Positions 17,027-25,525 of a stretch of 64,000 nucleotides of DNA are shown here, one piece after another (within the stretch, counting starts at the first letter, position 1; the number at the start of each line of letters is the position of its first letter). The position numbers were made by a program, and so were the translations under genes. The stretch comes from CAVQCA01 sp963763115 (GTDB lineage Bacteria > Pseudomonadota > Gammaproteobacteria > UBA9214): assembly GCA_963763115.1 (NCBI GenBank), contig CAVXNM010000012.1, positions 1-64,000 on the forward strand, given 5' to 3'. A model generated the notes under the pieces. It saw only the letters and a list, made by a program, of their open reading frames with translations, was not told where the DNA came from and made no database searches.

Positions 17027-18883
17027 ATGAACCCGGCATCATATGAAGCAGACAGTTTGCAGCCGGATCAACAGGCACCCCCGATAGGTGATTATGCCCT
17101 GATCAGCGACTGTCACTCCGCGGCACTGGTATCCCGTCGTGGCTCGATCGACTGGTGCTGCATGCCGCGCTTCGATTCCGAGCCCTGTTTCGGTCGCCTG
17201 CTGGACTGGCAGCGTGCCGGTTACTGTCGTATTGCACCGGCAGAAGGCGCCTTCGATTGTGTCCGCCACTACCTGGAAGACACCATGGTGTTGTGCACCC
17301 TCTTCGAGACTGAAGCCGGCAGTGTACAGGTATTCGATCTGCTGGTGCTGACGGACGCCAATACTGCACATGCGGACCGACAGCTCGTACGCATCGTCGA
17401 AGGTCTGGAAGGACAGGTCGAACTCGATGTGGAAGTACGGCCACGCTTCGGCTTCGGCGATATTAAACCCTGGCTGTGTCAACATGACATGGATGTCTTC
17501 ATTGCCGTCGGGGGAGAGAACGGACTGGTGATCTGCGGTGACCTGGGGCTGAAGCTCCAGGACAAGTATTCACTCGGCACCAGGATCAGGGTGGGCAAGG
17601 GAGAACGCAGACACCTCTCCATCCAGTTCTCGCCTCCGGAGCTTCTGGATGATGGACCGAAGCTGCTGCCCGATGCCCGGCAACTCGACCGGTATCTGGA
17701 TCGCACCGAACAATGGTGGCGGCACTGGAGCAGCAGGATCAATGAGGGTAACCAGGGGTTACCCTCTGGTGTCCGGCGCTCGGCGATCATTCTCAAGGCG
17801 CTGAACTATGCTCCCACCGGCGCAATCATTGCCGCGCCCACCACCTCGCTGCCCGAGGGGTTGCAGGGCACCCGAACCTGGGATTACCGCTTCAGCTGGG
17901 TGCGCGACGCCGCCTTCACGGCGACTGCCCTGGTGGAACTGGGCTGCGAGGATGAGGCCTACCGGTTTCGCCGCTTCATCGAACGCAGTTCCGCCGGCAG
18001 CGCCGCACAGTTCGCTACCCTGTACGGGATCGATGGCGGGCGCCGTCAGCAGGAAATCGAACTCGATCATCTCGAGGGTTATCGCGGTGCCACGCCGGTG
18101 CGCATCGGCAATCGTGCCTCCCGGCAAATCCAGCTCGACGTGTTTGGCGAGACCCTGGAACTGTCGTGGTTGTGGCACCGGCGCGGCCATGCCCCTTCGA
18201 ACGACTACTGGGAGTTTCTGGTGGATCTTGTCGACCGGGTCTGTGCACACTGGCGCGATCCGGATCATGGCATTTGGGAGATGCGCGGCGAGCCCCAAAA
18301 TTACGTTCATTCGAAGGTGATGTGCTGGAGTGCGCTGAACCGCGGAATTGCGCTGTCAGAGGAGCTTGGGCGCAATGCGCCGCTCGAACGCTGGCAACAG
18401 GCGCGCGATCAGGTTCGCACGGCGGTGGAAGACTATGGCTACGATCAAAAGCGCGGCATTTTCGTTCAGTCGTTTGATAATCGCTATCTGGACGCCGCCC
18501 TGCTGCGGATCCCGGGTGTCGGATTCATCGACTATCGGGATGAGCGTATGCGGCGCACTACCGATGCCATACAGTCAGGACTGGCCCTGGACGGGCTGCT
18601 GAAGCGCTACGACTCACCGGACCATTTGCCGGGAACAGAGGGTGCCTTTCTCGCCTGTTCGTTCTGGCTGGCGGAATGTCTCGCCTGCCAGCAGCGCTAC
18701 GACGAGGCGAGGTCGACATTCGACCGCGCGGCACAGACGGCCAACGACCTTGGCTTGTTTTCCGAACAATACGATCCCCAGCGTCAACTGCTGTGGTCGA
18801 ATTTTCCGCAAGGGCTTACCCATCTTTCCTACATCAACGCGGCACTGGCGCTGCGACACGCAGTCACGTCCGGTGGACGCTAG
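17027..18883 (+). CDS. Glycoside hydrolase family 15 (glucoamylase/trehalase-like)
   Basis: A 618-residue cytoplasmic GH15 enzyme acting on alpha-glucosidic bonds. The opening IGDYALISDCHSAALVSRRG and SIDWCCMPRFDSE is typical of the bacterial branch annotated as trehalase or glucan hydrolase. The (alpha/alpha)6 barrel carries TWDYRFSWVRDA (about 285), WEMRGEPQNYVHSK with the likely general acid (about 423) and SEQYDPQ with the likely general base (about 582). GGAGAGAA precedes the ATG. Neighbouring glgB, glgX and treYZ suggest a role in alpha-glucan or trehalose turnover. Substrate cannot be told from sequence. Confidence 0.87.
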   Translation: MNPASYEADSLQPDQQAPPIGDYALISDCHSAALVSRRGSIDWCCMPRFDSEPCFGRLLDWQRAGYCRIAPAEGAFDCVRHYLEDTMVLCTLFETEAGSVQVFDLLVLTDANTAHADRQLVRIVEGLEGQVELDVEVRPRFGFGDIKPWLCQHDMDVFIAVGGENGLVICGDLGLKLQDKYSLGTRIRVGKGERRHLSIQFSPPELLDDGPKLLPDARQLDRYLDRTEQWWRHWSSRINEGNQGLPSGVRRSAIILKALNYAPTGAIIAAPTTSLPEGLQGTRTWDYRFSWVRDAAFTATALVELGCEDEAYRFRRFIERSSAGSAAQFATLYGIDGGRRQQEIELDHLEGYRGATPVRIGNRASRQIQLDVFGETLELSWLWHRRGHAPSNDYWEFLVDLVDRVCAHWRDPDHGIWEMRGEPQNYVHSKVMCWSALNRGIALSEELGRNAPLERWQQARDQVRTAVEDYGYDQKRGIFVQSFDNRYLDAALLRIPGVGFIDYRDERMRRTTDAIQSGLALDGLLKRYDSPDHLPGTEGAFLACSFWLAECLACQQRYDEARSTFDRAAQTANDLGLFSEQYDPQRQLLWSNFPQGLTHLSYINAALALRHAVTSGGR

Positions 18884-18976
18884 GCGTCGACGGAGCAATA
18901 CTGACCTGTCCGTCCTGGCTTATGCCCGGCGGTACTGGCCTTGATCAATCCGCTTGCTGATTCTGAACCTCGGCCG

Positions 18977-18994
18977 CGTTGATATTCATCAATG
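18977..18994. promoter_or_regulatory. CATTGA-N6-TCAATG operator copy 2 (upstream of glgB)
   Basis: CGTTGA-TATTCA-TCAATG: one mismatch in the left half. It also contains a perfect TTGAT-N4-ATCAA FNR box (18979-18992). It is 141 bases before the glgB start, in the only intergenic gap there. Confidence 0.65.
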
Positions 18995-19134
18995 TAACTT
19001 ACAGGGCATTCAAGTAATCTGAACGGCAACATTAAAAAAAACTGGCCGAACCGGCTGGCGGACGATAAAGTGCCGCGACCGTTCACCATTCATGCGCCTG
19101 GACTCAAGTGACAACCCATTCATGAAATACTTCA

Positions 19135-21072
19135 ATGCGTGAAAAGCCCCTAATCACTTCGCCGGTACGGCACGACGTCAGTTTGCTGACCGATCATGAT
19201 GTGTACCTGTTCAAGCAGGGTAGTCATTACCGTCTGTATGACATGCTTGGCTCGCATCTCCACAACCGCCAGGGCGAAGCAGGGGTGTTATTCGCGGTGT
19301 GGGCGCCGAACGCCCGGTCGGTAGCGGTGATGGGCGATTTCAATGACTGGGACCCTCGCGGTTGTCCGTTGCGATTCCGCGATGACGGCTCCGGCATCTG
19401 GGAAGGATTTGTCGGCGGTCTCGGCAACGGCGCTGTCTATAAATATTATATTGAATCCCGGCATAGCGACTATCAGGTCGCCAAAGGCGATCCCTTCGCC
19501 TTTCGCTGGCAGCGGCCGCCCGATACCGCCTCAATGGTGTGGGACCTGGACTACACCTGGGGCGACAGTGACTGGATGCATAACCGCGCCCGGCGAAACA
19601 GTCTCGTTGCACCCTGGAGTATATACGAGTTTCATCCCGGCTCCTGGCGGCGGGTACCCCATGAGAATAACCGTTCCCTGAATTACCGCGAACTGGGCGA
19701 GCAGTTGAGCGGCTATATGCATCACATGGGTTTCACGCATGTGGAGTGTATGCCGGTCATGGAGCATCCGTTCTACGGCTCGTGGGGTTACCAGACCACG
19801 GGTTTGTTTGCACCCACTGCGCGCTACGGCGATCCCCAGGATTTCATGTGCCTGGTGGACCGGCTGCATCAAAACAACACCGGCATCATCCTGGACTGGG
19901 TGCCCTCGCATTTTCCCGATGATGAACACGGTCTGGTGTATTTCGACGGCACCAGTTTGTTCGAACACGCCGATCCCAAGCGCGGTTATCATCCGGACTG
20001 GAACAGTTATATTTACAACTACGGTCGTTATGAGGTGCGCTCGATATTGATCAGCAGCGCCATGTTCTGGCTGGACAAATATCATGCAGACGGACTGCGG
20101 GTGGACGCCGTGGCTTCCATGCTGTATCTGGACTACGGCAGAAAATCCGGTGAGTGGATCCCCAATGATTATGGCGGCAACGAAGACGTGCACGCCGTCG
20201 AGTTCCTGCGCAGGCTGAACGAGTCCATATACCGGGATTTCCCCAATGTACAGACCATCGCCGAGGAATCGACCGCCTGGCCCATGGTTTCGAGACCTGC
20301 GTATGTGGGCGGTCTGGGCTTCGGCATGAAATGGAAAATGGGCTGGATGCACGACACGCTCGACTATATGGCCCAAGACCCCATACACCGGAAATTTCAC
20401 CACGACAAGTTGACCTTCAGCATCTGGTATGCGTTCAGCGAGAACTACGTATTGCCCCTGTCCCATGACGAGGTGGTCTATGGCAAGGGTTCCCTGCTCA
20501 ACAAGATGCCCGGTGACGCCTGGCAGAAAATGGCCAACCTGAGGGCGCTGTTCGGTTACATGTATGCCCACCCGGGGAAGAAACTGTTATTCATGGGTGG
20601 CGAATTCGGGCAATGGAACGAGTGGAACCACGAGAGCAGTCTGGACTGGCCTCTGCTGGATGATCCCGCACACCGGGGACTTCAGGACTGGGTAAGGGAT
20701 CTGAACCATTGCTACCGCGAACAGCCCGCCCTGCACCAGTTGGACTTCAGGGGCAGCGGTTTCGAATGGGTGGACTTCCACGATGTGGAGAAGAGCGTGG
20801 TCACGTTTATCCGCAAGGCAAACGACCCGAACGACATGATGCTTGTGGTGTGTAATTTCACCCCGCTACCGCGCGAGAATTACGTCGTGGGTGTACCGCG
20901 GGGCGGCCGCTGGAATGAAATGCTGAACAGCGACGCCGAGTGCTACGGCGGCGCCGGCTTTGGCAATGCGGGTGGCGTGGACAGCGCGCCGGTAGCCGCG
21001 CAGGGCAGATACCATTCACTTTATCTTACCCTGCCGCCGCTGGGTGTGTTGTATTTGAAACCGGCTGGTTGA
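19135..21072 (+). CDS. glgB: 1,4-alpha-glucan branching enzyme
   Basis: Introduces alpha-1,6 branches in glycogen. The 645-residue GH13 protein begins with a CBM48-type domain (GVLFAVWAPNARSVAVMGDF, about 50-70), then the barrel with ECMPVMEHPFYGSWGYQTTG, DGLRVDAVASMLYLDY (nucleophile Asp), IAEESTAWP (acid Glu) and LPLSHDEVVYGKGSL. It is shorter than the E. coli enzyme at the N-terminus, a common form. No glgA or glgP is in the window. An FNR-like dyad lies 141 bases upstream. Confidence 0.94.
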   Translation: MREKPLITSPVRHDVSLLTDHDVYLFKQGSHYRLYDMLGSHLHNRQGEAGVLFAVWAPNARSVAVMGDFNDWDPRGCPLRFRDDGSGIWEGFVGGLGNGAVYKYYIESRHSDYQVAKGDPFAFRWQRPPDTASMVWDLDYTWGDSDWMHNRARRNSLVAPWSIYEFHPGSWRRVPHENNRSLNYRELGEQLSGYMHHMGFTHVECMPVMEHPFYGSWGYQTTGLFAPTARYGDPQDFMCLVDRLHQNNTGIILDWVPSHFPDDEHGLVYFDGTSLFEHADPKRGYHPDWNSYIYNYGRYEVRSILISSAMFWLDKYHADGLRVDAVASMLYLDYGRKSGEWIPNDYGGNEDVHAVEFLRRLNESIYRDFPNVQTIAEESTAWPMVSRPAYVGGLGFGMKWKMGWMHDTLDYMAQDPIHRKFHHDKLTFSIWYAFSENYVLPLSHDEVVYGKGSLLNKMPGDAWQKMANLRALFGYMYAHPGKKLLFMGGEFGQWNEWNHESSLDWPLLDDPAHRGLQDWVRDLNHCYREQPALHQLDFRGSGFEWVDFHDVEKSVVTFIRKANDPNDMMLVVCNFTPLPRENYVVGVPRGGRWNEMLNSDAECYGGAGFGNAGGVDSAPVAAQGRYHSLYLTLPPLGVLYLKPAG

Positions 21073-21115
21073 GTCACGCTAGCGTCCCTATCTGTTCAGA
21101 TACCGTGCCTGACCG

Positions 21116-21133
21116 CATTGAAAAATATCAATG
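21116..21133. promoter_or_regulatory. CATTGA-N6-TCAATG operator copy 3 (upstream of DsrE-like and encapsulin genes)
   Basis: Perfect dyad with spacer AAAATA. Its centre is about 57 bases before 21181. At -41.5 it would give a transcription start near 21166, just before the DsrE-like gene and upstream of the ferritin/encapsulin pair. Confidence 0.7.
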
Positions 21134-21198
21134 TGATCGCACGGCCGTCTCGTTAAGTTCTACTGTAATCCAGTGAAGCAATGCATGATATCTGGATG

Positions 21199-21537
21199 AT
21201 GAAGAACCTGTTACGCAAGCTGCCGGTATGGATAATCCCCATGCTCTGGATGGTTTCCGCGCAGGCGTATGAAAACGCGCCGTGGGGGAGGGCCAGCCTG
21301 CAGGCAATAGAGTATGCCCCTGACAAGGTGGTGTACGATATTGCAGTGCCGGATATCGAGACCTTCTCCCGTGTCCTTGACCGGGTGAGTTATCTGAAGA
21401 CTCTCTATCATGCCAACCGGTTCGAGGCGTCGATCGTGCTGGTACTGTACGGCGATGAAATCCCGTTTTTCGCGATAGACAAGGACCACAACTGCCGTGA
21501 ATTCATGCGCCGGACACGGCTATCGCATTTATCTTGA
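21199..21537 (+). CDS. Secreted DsrE-like small protein, C-terminus short
   Basis: Starting at 21199 gives a clean signal peptide (MKNLLRKLPVWIIPMLWMVS, cleavage near AQA). An alternative ATG lies at 21181. The mature part, KVVYDIAVPDIETFSRVLDR and EASIVLVLYGDEIPFFAID, matches the front half of DsrE/F-like periplasmic proteins. The usual second half is missing. After EFMRR the frame soon stops, while another frame reads HGYRIYLEMEAESLK to a stop near 21562. This could be a shortened protein or a frameshift. The sulfur-relay cysteine cannot be assigned. It precedes the encapsulin pair. Confidence 0.55.
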   Translation: MKNLLRKLPVWIIPMLWMVSAQAYENAPWGRASLQAIEYAPDKVVYDIAVPDIETFSRVLDRVSYLKTLYHANRFEASIVLVLYGDEIPFFAIDKDHNCREFMRRTRLSHLS

Positions 21538-21636
21538 AATGGAAGCGGAGTCGTTGAAATAGATGCCCGGTGAGGTGCAGATGCAGGGATCGACCAGGGA
21601 ACTTGTCAGATGAATCAACGTTTGGAGAGATAATCC

Positions 21637-21999
21637 ATGTCAAATGAAGGATATCACGAGCCCGTAGCCAGTCTTGACGAGGCAACACGGGACATGCACC
21701 GGGCGCTTACCTCGTTAATGGAGGAACTTGAAGCCGTAGACTGGTACCAGCAACGCGTCGCCGCGACTGCAGACGAGGAACTCAAGGCTATACTTGCGCA
21801 CAATCGCGATGAAGAGAAGGAACACGCGGCGATGGTGCTGGAATGGCTGCGACGCCGCGATGTACATCTTGATGCCCAGTTGCGGAGCTATCTCTTCACT
21901 GACAGTGATGTCACTGAAATTGAGGATGAGAAGGCGCCGCCGGCCGGATACTCCGAGGGGTCGCTGGGCATTGGCAGCCTGCGCAACAAAGGAGAATAG
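21637..21999 (+). CDS. Encapsulated ferritin (EncFtn) cargo protein
   Basis: Iron-oxidising cargo of an encapsulin shell. The 120 residues form the half-ferritin EncFtn helical pair: EELEAVDWYQQR (about 29-40) and LKAILAHNRDEEKEHAAMVL (49-68), with Glu32, Glu62 and His63 as the likely ferroxidase ligands (exact numbering needs an alignment). An acidic linker leads to a C-terminal cargo-loading peptide, SLGIGSLRNK (about 109-118), like the known GSL-type targeting tags. GGAGAGATAATCC precedes the ATG. Its stop is three bases before the shell gene. Confidence 0.9.
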   Translation: MSNEGYHEPVASLDEATRDMHRALTSLMEELEAVDWYQQRVAATADEELKAILAHNRDEEKEHAAMVLEWLRRRDVHLDAQLRSYLFTDSDVTEIEDEKAPPAGYSEGSLGIGSLRNKGE

Positions 22000-22002
22000 A
22001 CC

Positions 22003-22821
22003 ATGAACAGTCTGTATCGTGAACTTGCTCCCATCCCCGAGGCGGCCTGGGAAAAGATCGAGGCAGAAGCCAGCCAGACGCTAAAACGGGCGCTCGCGGC
22101 ACGCAAGCTGGTTGATTTCGACGGTCCGCACGGCTGGCATGCCTCTTCCGTCGACCTGGGTCGCACGGAGGCGCTCGAGCGCGTGCCGCACCCTGGTGTG
22201 GAGACGCGCATGAGGAAAGTGCAGCCGTTGGTCGAGCTTCGAATACCCTTTGAGCTTGCGCGCAACGAGATAGACGCTATCGACCGGGGTGCGGCGGATG
22301 CCGATCTGCAAGCCGTGATCAATGCGGCACAGATTGCCGCAATGGCAGAGGATGCCGCCGTATTTTACGGTTACCCGGATGGGCAGATCATGGGGATCTG
22401 CGAAGCTGCGGCTGCCCGCACCCTCCCGCTCACGGACGACTACACCCGGTATCCGGATGTCGTTGCGGAAGCGGTTAACCGGTTAAGGATGGCAAGCGTC
22501 GATGGTCCGTATGCCATTGCCCTGGGCCCGCGCTGCTACACCGGGCTGACGCAAACGCGGGACGCAGGCTATCCTGTTATCGAGCATGTTCGTCGCCTGA
22601 TCGAAGGCCCCGTTGTGTGGGCGCCGGCTGCCGACGGTGCACTGATACTGAGCCTGCGTGACGGTGATTTCCAGCTGACCGTCGGCCAGGATTTCTCAAT
22701 CGGCTATCTCGATCACACAGCAAGCACTGTCCGGCTCTATCTGCAGGAGAGTTTCACCTTCCGGGTCAATGCTCCCGAGGCGGCGATACCCCTCCGCTAC
22801 GAGGAGGTCGGTAAACAATGA
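22003..22821 (+). CDS. Encapsulin nanocompartment shell protein (family 1)
   Basis: Self-assembling HK97-fold shell. The 272 residues begin MNSLYRELAPIPEAAWEKIE and contain the family pattern ARKLVDFDGPHGWHASSVDL, VQPLVELRIPFELARNEID, DRGAADADL, AEDAAVFYGYPDGQIMGI and the C-terminal YLDHTASTVRLYLQESFTFR. Length and pattern fit T=1 shells. AAGGAG lies just before the start. Directly downstream of the EncFtn cargo whose tail it should bind, it forms a complete two-gene iron-storage compartment. Confidence 0.93.
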   Translation: MNSLYRELAPIPEAAWEKIEAEASQTLKRALAARKLVDFDGPHGWHASSVDLGRTEALERVPHPGVETRMRKVQPLVELRIPFELARNEIDAIDRGAADADLQAVINAAQIAAMAEDAAVFYGYPDGQIMGICEAAAARTLPLTDDYTRYPDVVAEAVNRLRMASVDGPYAIALGPRCYTGLTQTRDAGYPVIEHVRRLIEGPVVWAPAADGALILSLRDGDFQLTVGQDFSIGYLDHTASTVRLYLQESFTFRVNAPEAAIPLRYEEVGKQ

Positions 22822-22871
22822 CGGTTGCTGGCGCCAGGGTACTGCTTTGCATTGGCAATTCATCCTGTGGT

Positions 22872-24269
22872 TTACCGCGTCTGGCGCGTCTGTTTAACAG
22901 CCGACTCTCCCGAGGCATGCCCTTGAAAGCGCAGCCAGAGAAAGCCCGAAATGCCGGATAGCAGTGAGGCGAGCAAAATGGCGGTCTTTGCCGCGACGAG
23001 TGTTTCGGGCTTTGTGGTGAATCCCAGGCTGGCAATGAAGATCGACATCGTGAAACCCATGCCTCCGAGCAGCCCGATACCCACGATATGACGCATCTGT
23101 ACACCCGTCGACAACTGTCCGAGCCCCAACCGCACGCTGAGCCAGGTCATGAGCGTGATACCGGACACCTTGCCGAGCAGCAGCCCAATGACGATCCCCA
23201 GCGACAGAGGGTCTGACCACAGGCCGGGAAGTGCCTGCACATCAATCGGGGTGCCGGCATTGGCCAGGGCGAATACTGGCATCACTACCAGGGCAATGGG
23301 TCGTTCCATGTAGCGCTCCCAACGCCGGAGCGGGGTAGTGGCTTTCTCGACCGTGTCCTGGATACTCTCGGCAACCGCATGCTGTGCATCCTCACCCAGC
23401 AATGGCCTGTCGCTTTTCCGTTCCATGGTTTCGAATTCATTGGCCAACCGGTGGGTTTGCCGCACAAACCAGCCCGGGCTTCGCTTGGGACGTGCCGGCA
23501 CCGTCAGCGCCACCAGGATACCCGCTACCGTCGCATGCACGCCGGAGCCGAGCATGGCCAGCCAGACCAGACCGCCGATCAGGAAGTACACGCCGGGACG
23601 GCGCATACCGGCTGCGTTCAGGATAATCAGCAGCAGGAGCAGCAGGGCGGCCGCTGCCAGGAATGGCAGGTCGATGGTTTTTGTATAGAACACGGCGATC
23701 ACGAGAATCGCTCCAAGGTCATCAATGATTGCCAGGGCAGTAAGAAAGGCGGTGAGCCCGGTCGGGATGTGTCTGTGCAGCAAGGCCAGCACGCCGACGG
23801 CGAAGGCGGTATCGGTTGCCATGGGAATGCCCCAGCCGTGGACCAGCGATGTCCCGGCTGTGAACGCCGTGAAAATCAATGCCGGCATGAGCATGCCGCC
23901 CAGAGCTGCGGCTATCATCGGAATGAACTGGCGTGGACCCTTTAGTTCGCCCACCAGCAGTTCACGCTTGATTTCCAGGCCGAGCACGAAAAAGAACAGG
24001 CTCATCAGACCTTCGTTGATCCAGTGGCGGAGATTCATTGCCAGCGACCAGTCACCGAAAACCAGCCCGGTCTCGGTCAGTAACAGCGATTCATAACCGT
24101 GTGCGAATGAGGAATTCGCCACCAGGAGTGCGGTGAGGGTGCAGATGATGAGCAGGACACTGCCAGTCGCCTGGTCATGGGTGAAACGCTGAAAGGGAGG
24201 TATGATTTTCTCGATCTTTCTCTCGAGAGGTGTTCCCATGCTATCTCGTTCACTGTCTTCGTGAGGCAT
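22872..24269 (-). CDS. nhaA: Na+/H+ antiporter NhaA
   Basis: Inner-membrane antiporter exporting sodium in exchange for protons. The 465 residues contain FFFVLGLEIKRELLVGEL (about 92-109), GWGIPMATDTAFAVGVLALL and the paired aspartates of the ion site in ALAIIDDLGAILVIAVF. About eleven or twelve hydrophobic segments follow the NhaA order. A polar insert of about 80 residues (about 258-335, SPGWFVRQTHRLANEFETME onward) lengthens the protein. It lies downstream of the SpoIIAA-like gene on the same strand and is convergent with encapsulin. Confidence 0.93.
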   Translation of the reverse strand: MPHEDSERDSMGTPLERKIEKIIPPFQRFTHDQATGSVLLIICTLTALLVANSSFAHGYESLLLTETGLVFGDWSLAMNLRHWINEGLMSLFFFVLGLEIKRELLVGELKGPRQFIPMIAAALGGMLMPALIFTAFTAGTSLVHGWGIPMATDTAFAVGVLALLHRHIPTGLTAFLTALAIIDDLGAILVIAVFYTKTIDLPFLAAAALLLLLLIILNAAGMRRPGVYFLIGGLVWLAMLGSGVHATVAGILVALTVPARPKRSPGWFVRQTHRLANEFETMERKSDRPLLGEDAQHAVAESIQDTVEKATTPLRRWERYMERPIALVVMPVFALANAGTPIDVQALPGLWSDPLSLGIVIGLLLGKVSGITLMTWLSVRLGLGQLSTGVQMRHIVGIGLLGGMGFTMSIFIASLGFTTKPETLVAAKTAILLASLLSGISGFLWLRFQGHASGESAVKQTRQTR

Positions 24270-24288
24270 GGCTCAGAAACTGGCTGTG

Positions 24289-24669
24289 CTAATGCTCGTT
24301 ACCGGATCCGCGGCGCAGCCAGTTCAGCGCCTCGTCGCGGTACTGGTAGTTGAAGTGCCGGACCTCGGCAGCGATGAAGTAGTCCGCGACGCTCGGCAGT
24401 ATCGCGAGAAAACCATTGTCGGTGACCGCGGCAACCCGTTCGATTTTTTCGTGGTAGTTGCGGACGAAGCGGATATGCGAGAGCATGCTGGAAAAGTCTT
24501 CCCAGCCAAAGAACGATTCCGCATCGATCAACAGGCCGTTCAGATCGCCATGCTCCTCTATGTAGGGATCGGTCAGCAGTTGAAGTCGTTCGAAGTCCGT
24601 GGTTTCCAGCTTGCCAGCAGGTGACACCACGAGAATGCCATCGTCACGCAATAACTGCGCATTGATCAT
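24289..24669 (-). CDS. SpoIIAA-like (STAS-fold) protein
   Basis: 126 residues matching the SpoIIAA-like family of small STAS-fold proteins, found widely next to transporters and stress genes. Visible pattern: GILVVSPAGKLETTDFERL, LNGLLIDAESFFGWEDFSSM, RNYHEKIERVAAVTD and the ending YQYRDEALNWLRRG. The start at 24669 (MINAQLLRDDGI) is preferred, with TAAGGT upstream, over an extension to 24717. Twenty bases before nhaA on the same strand, so probably co-transcribed. Its biochemical role is not known. Confidence 0.72.
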   Translation of the reverse strand: MINAQLLRDDGILVVSPAGKLETTDFERLQLLTDPYIEEHGDLNGLLIDAESFFGWEDFSSMLSHIRFVRNYHEKIERVAAVTDNGFLAILPSVADYFIAAEVRHFNYQYRDEALNWLRRGSGNEH

Positions 24670-25525
24670 AACCTTACTCCGCGCTCGTCGCGCTGTCATT
24701 TTTGCAACGTCGATCATGAATCATAAGAACCAGGAGCTATGAATGTGCTGCAACTGATTGGTTATTGCATTGCGATTTGTCAATCGTTGGCTTCATATCA
24801 GTAGAGCAACGCGCCGTGGAAGTCCATTGCATCCATGTCATATTCATTCCGGTTATTGGACATTACATGATTCATGAGACATCCCACTTTGTTATACAGC
24901 CATGCCACGATGGTTACAGAAACACACTGGATGTTTACAACAGAATATATACGTGTTTTTCTCTACACATAACCGACTGTTCGATGATAGATGAATACTT
25001 CATGCTGTATTATGAATGGCTTGGGATACAACGAGTAACCACCTAAAAACACATCCTTTACAGGGAAATGCAAGCTACTGTCAGTGCAGTAATTCCTGTC
25101 CATCGGACAGTGATTCTGCGCGCAGCGCCCGGCTGCAGACTATCTGGAAAGCTTGAAGGCGAACCGATTGGCTATACTTGTTTGTGACTGCCCTGATCAG
25201 GGTGAAGCAAATCAGGCAGCCTGACCCGTCGGTCACCGGAGATGGAACCAGACACCGGCAGGAATGTCGGAGAATGACATGGAGGCATCGCCGCAGCCGG
25301 CAAGTACTGCATGGCGATCCAGTGTTGCTTAACAGTAATGAATCACAATTGGCGGAGACGAGTGATCGATTTTACCCACCACAGGCAGGAAACAACAGTC
25401 TGCGTGCACAGGTTTGTCGGTGTAACGAACGCCTCCGTTTACAGGCTTCGATGACGATTGCGGGCATGTGACCTTCCAACTCTCGGGCGATGTTACTTAT
25501 GAACCGACACAAAAGGAGATTGTAA
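24670..25525. other. Long gap upstream of the Crp/Fnr gene
   Basis: No credible gene. Short frames at 24765-25046 and 25178-25471 have no family resemblance or ribosome site. A weak dyad, CATTG-N8-CAATC at 24768-24785, resembles a degenerate copy of the region's operator. A short hairpin CTGTCC/GGACAG lies near 25096-25110. Confidence 0.5.

Noticed and set aside
16743..17030. 95-residue frame between trkA and the GH15 gene
   Set aside because: No family, no ribosome site, and it contains the operator dyad; more likely promoter DNA.
19531..20571. 346-residue minus-strand frame
   Set aside because: Antisense to glgB; composition reflects codon bias of the real gene.
24765..25046. 93-residue frame before the regulator
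   Set aside because: AT-rich with random-looking His/Tyr/Cys content and no ribosome site or relatives.
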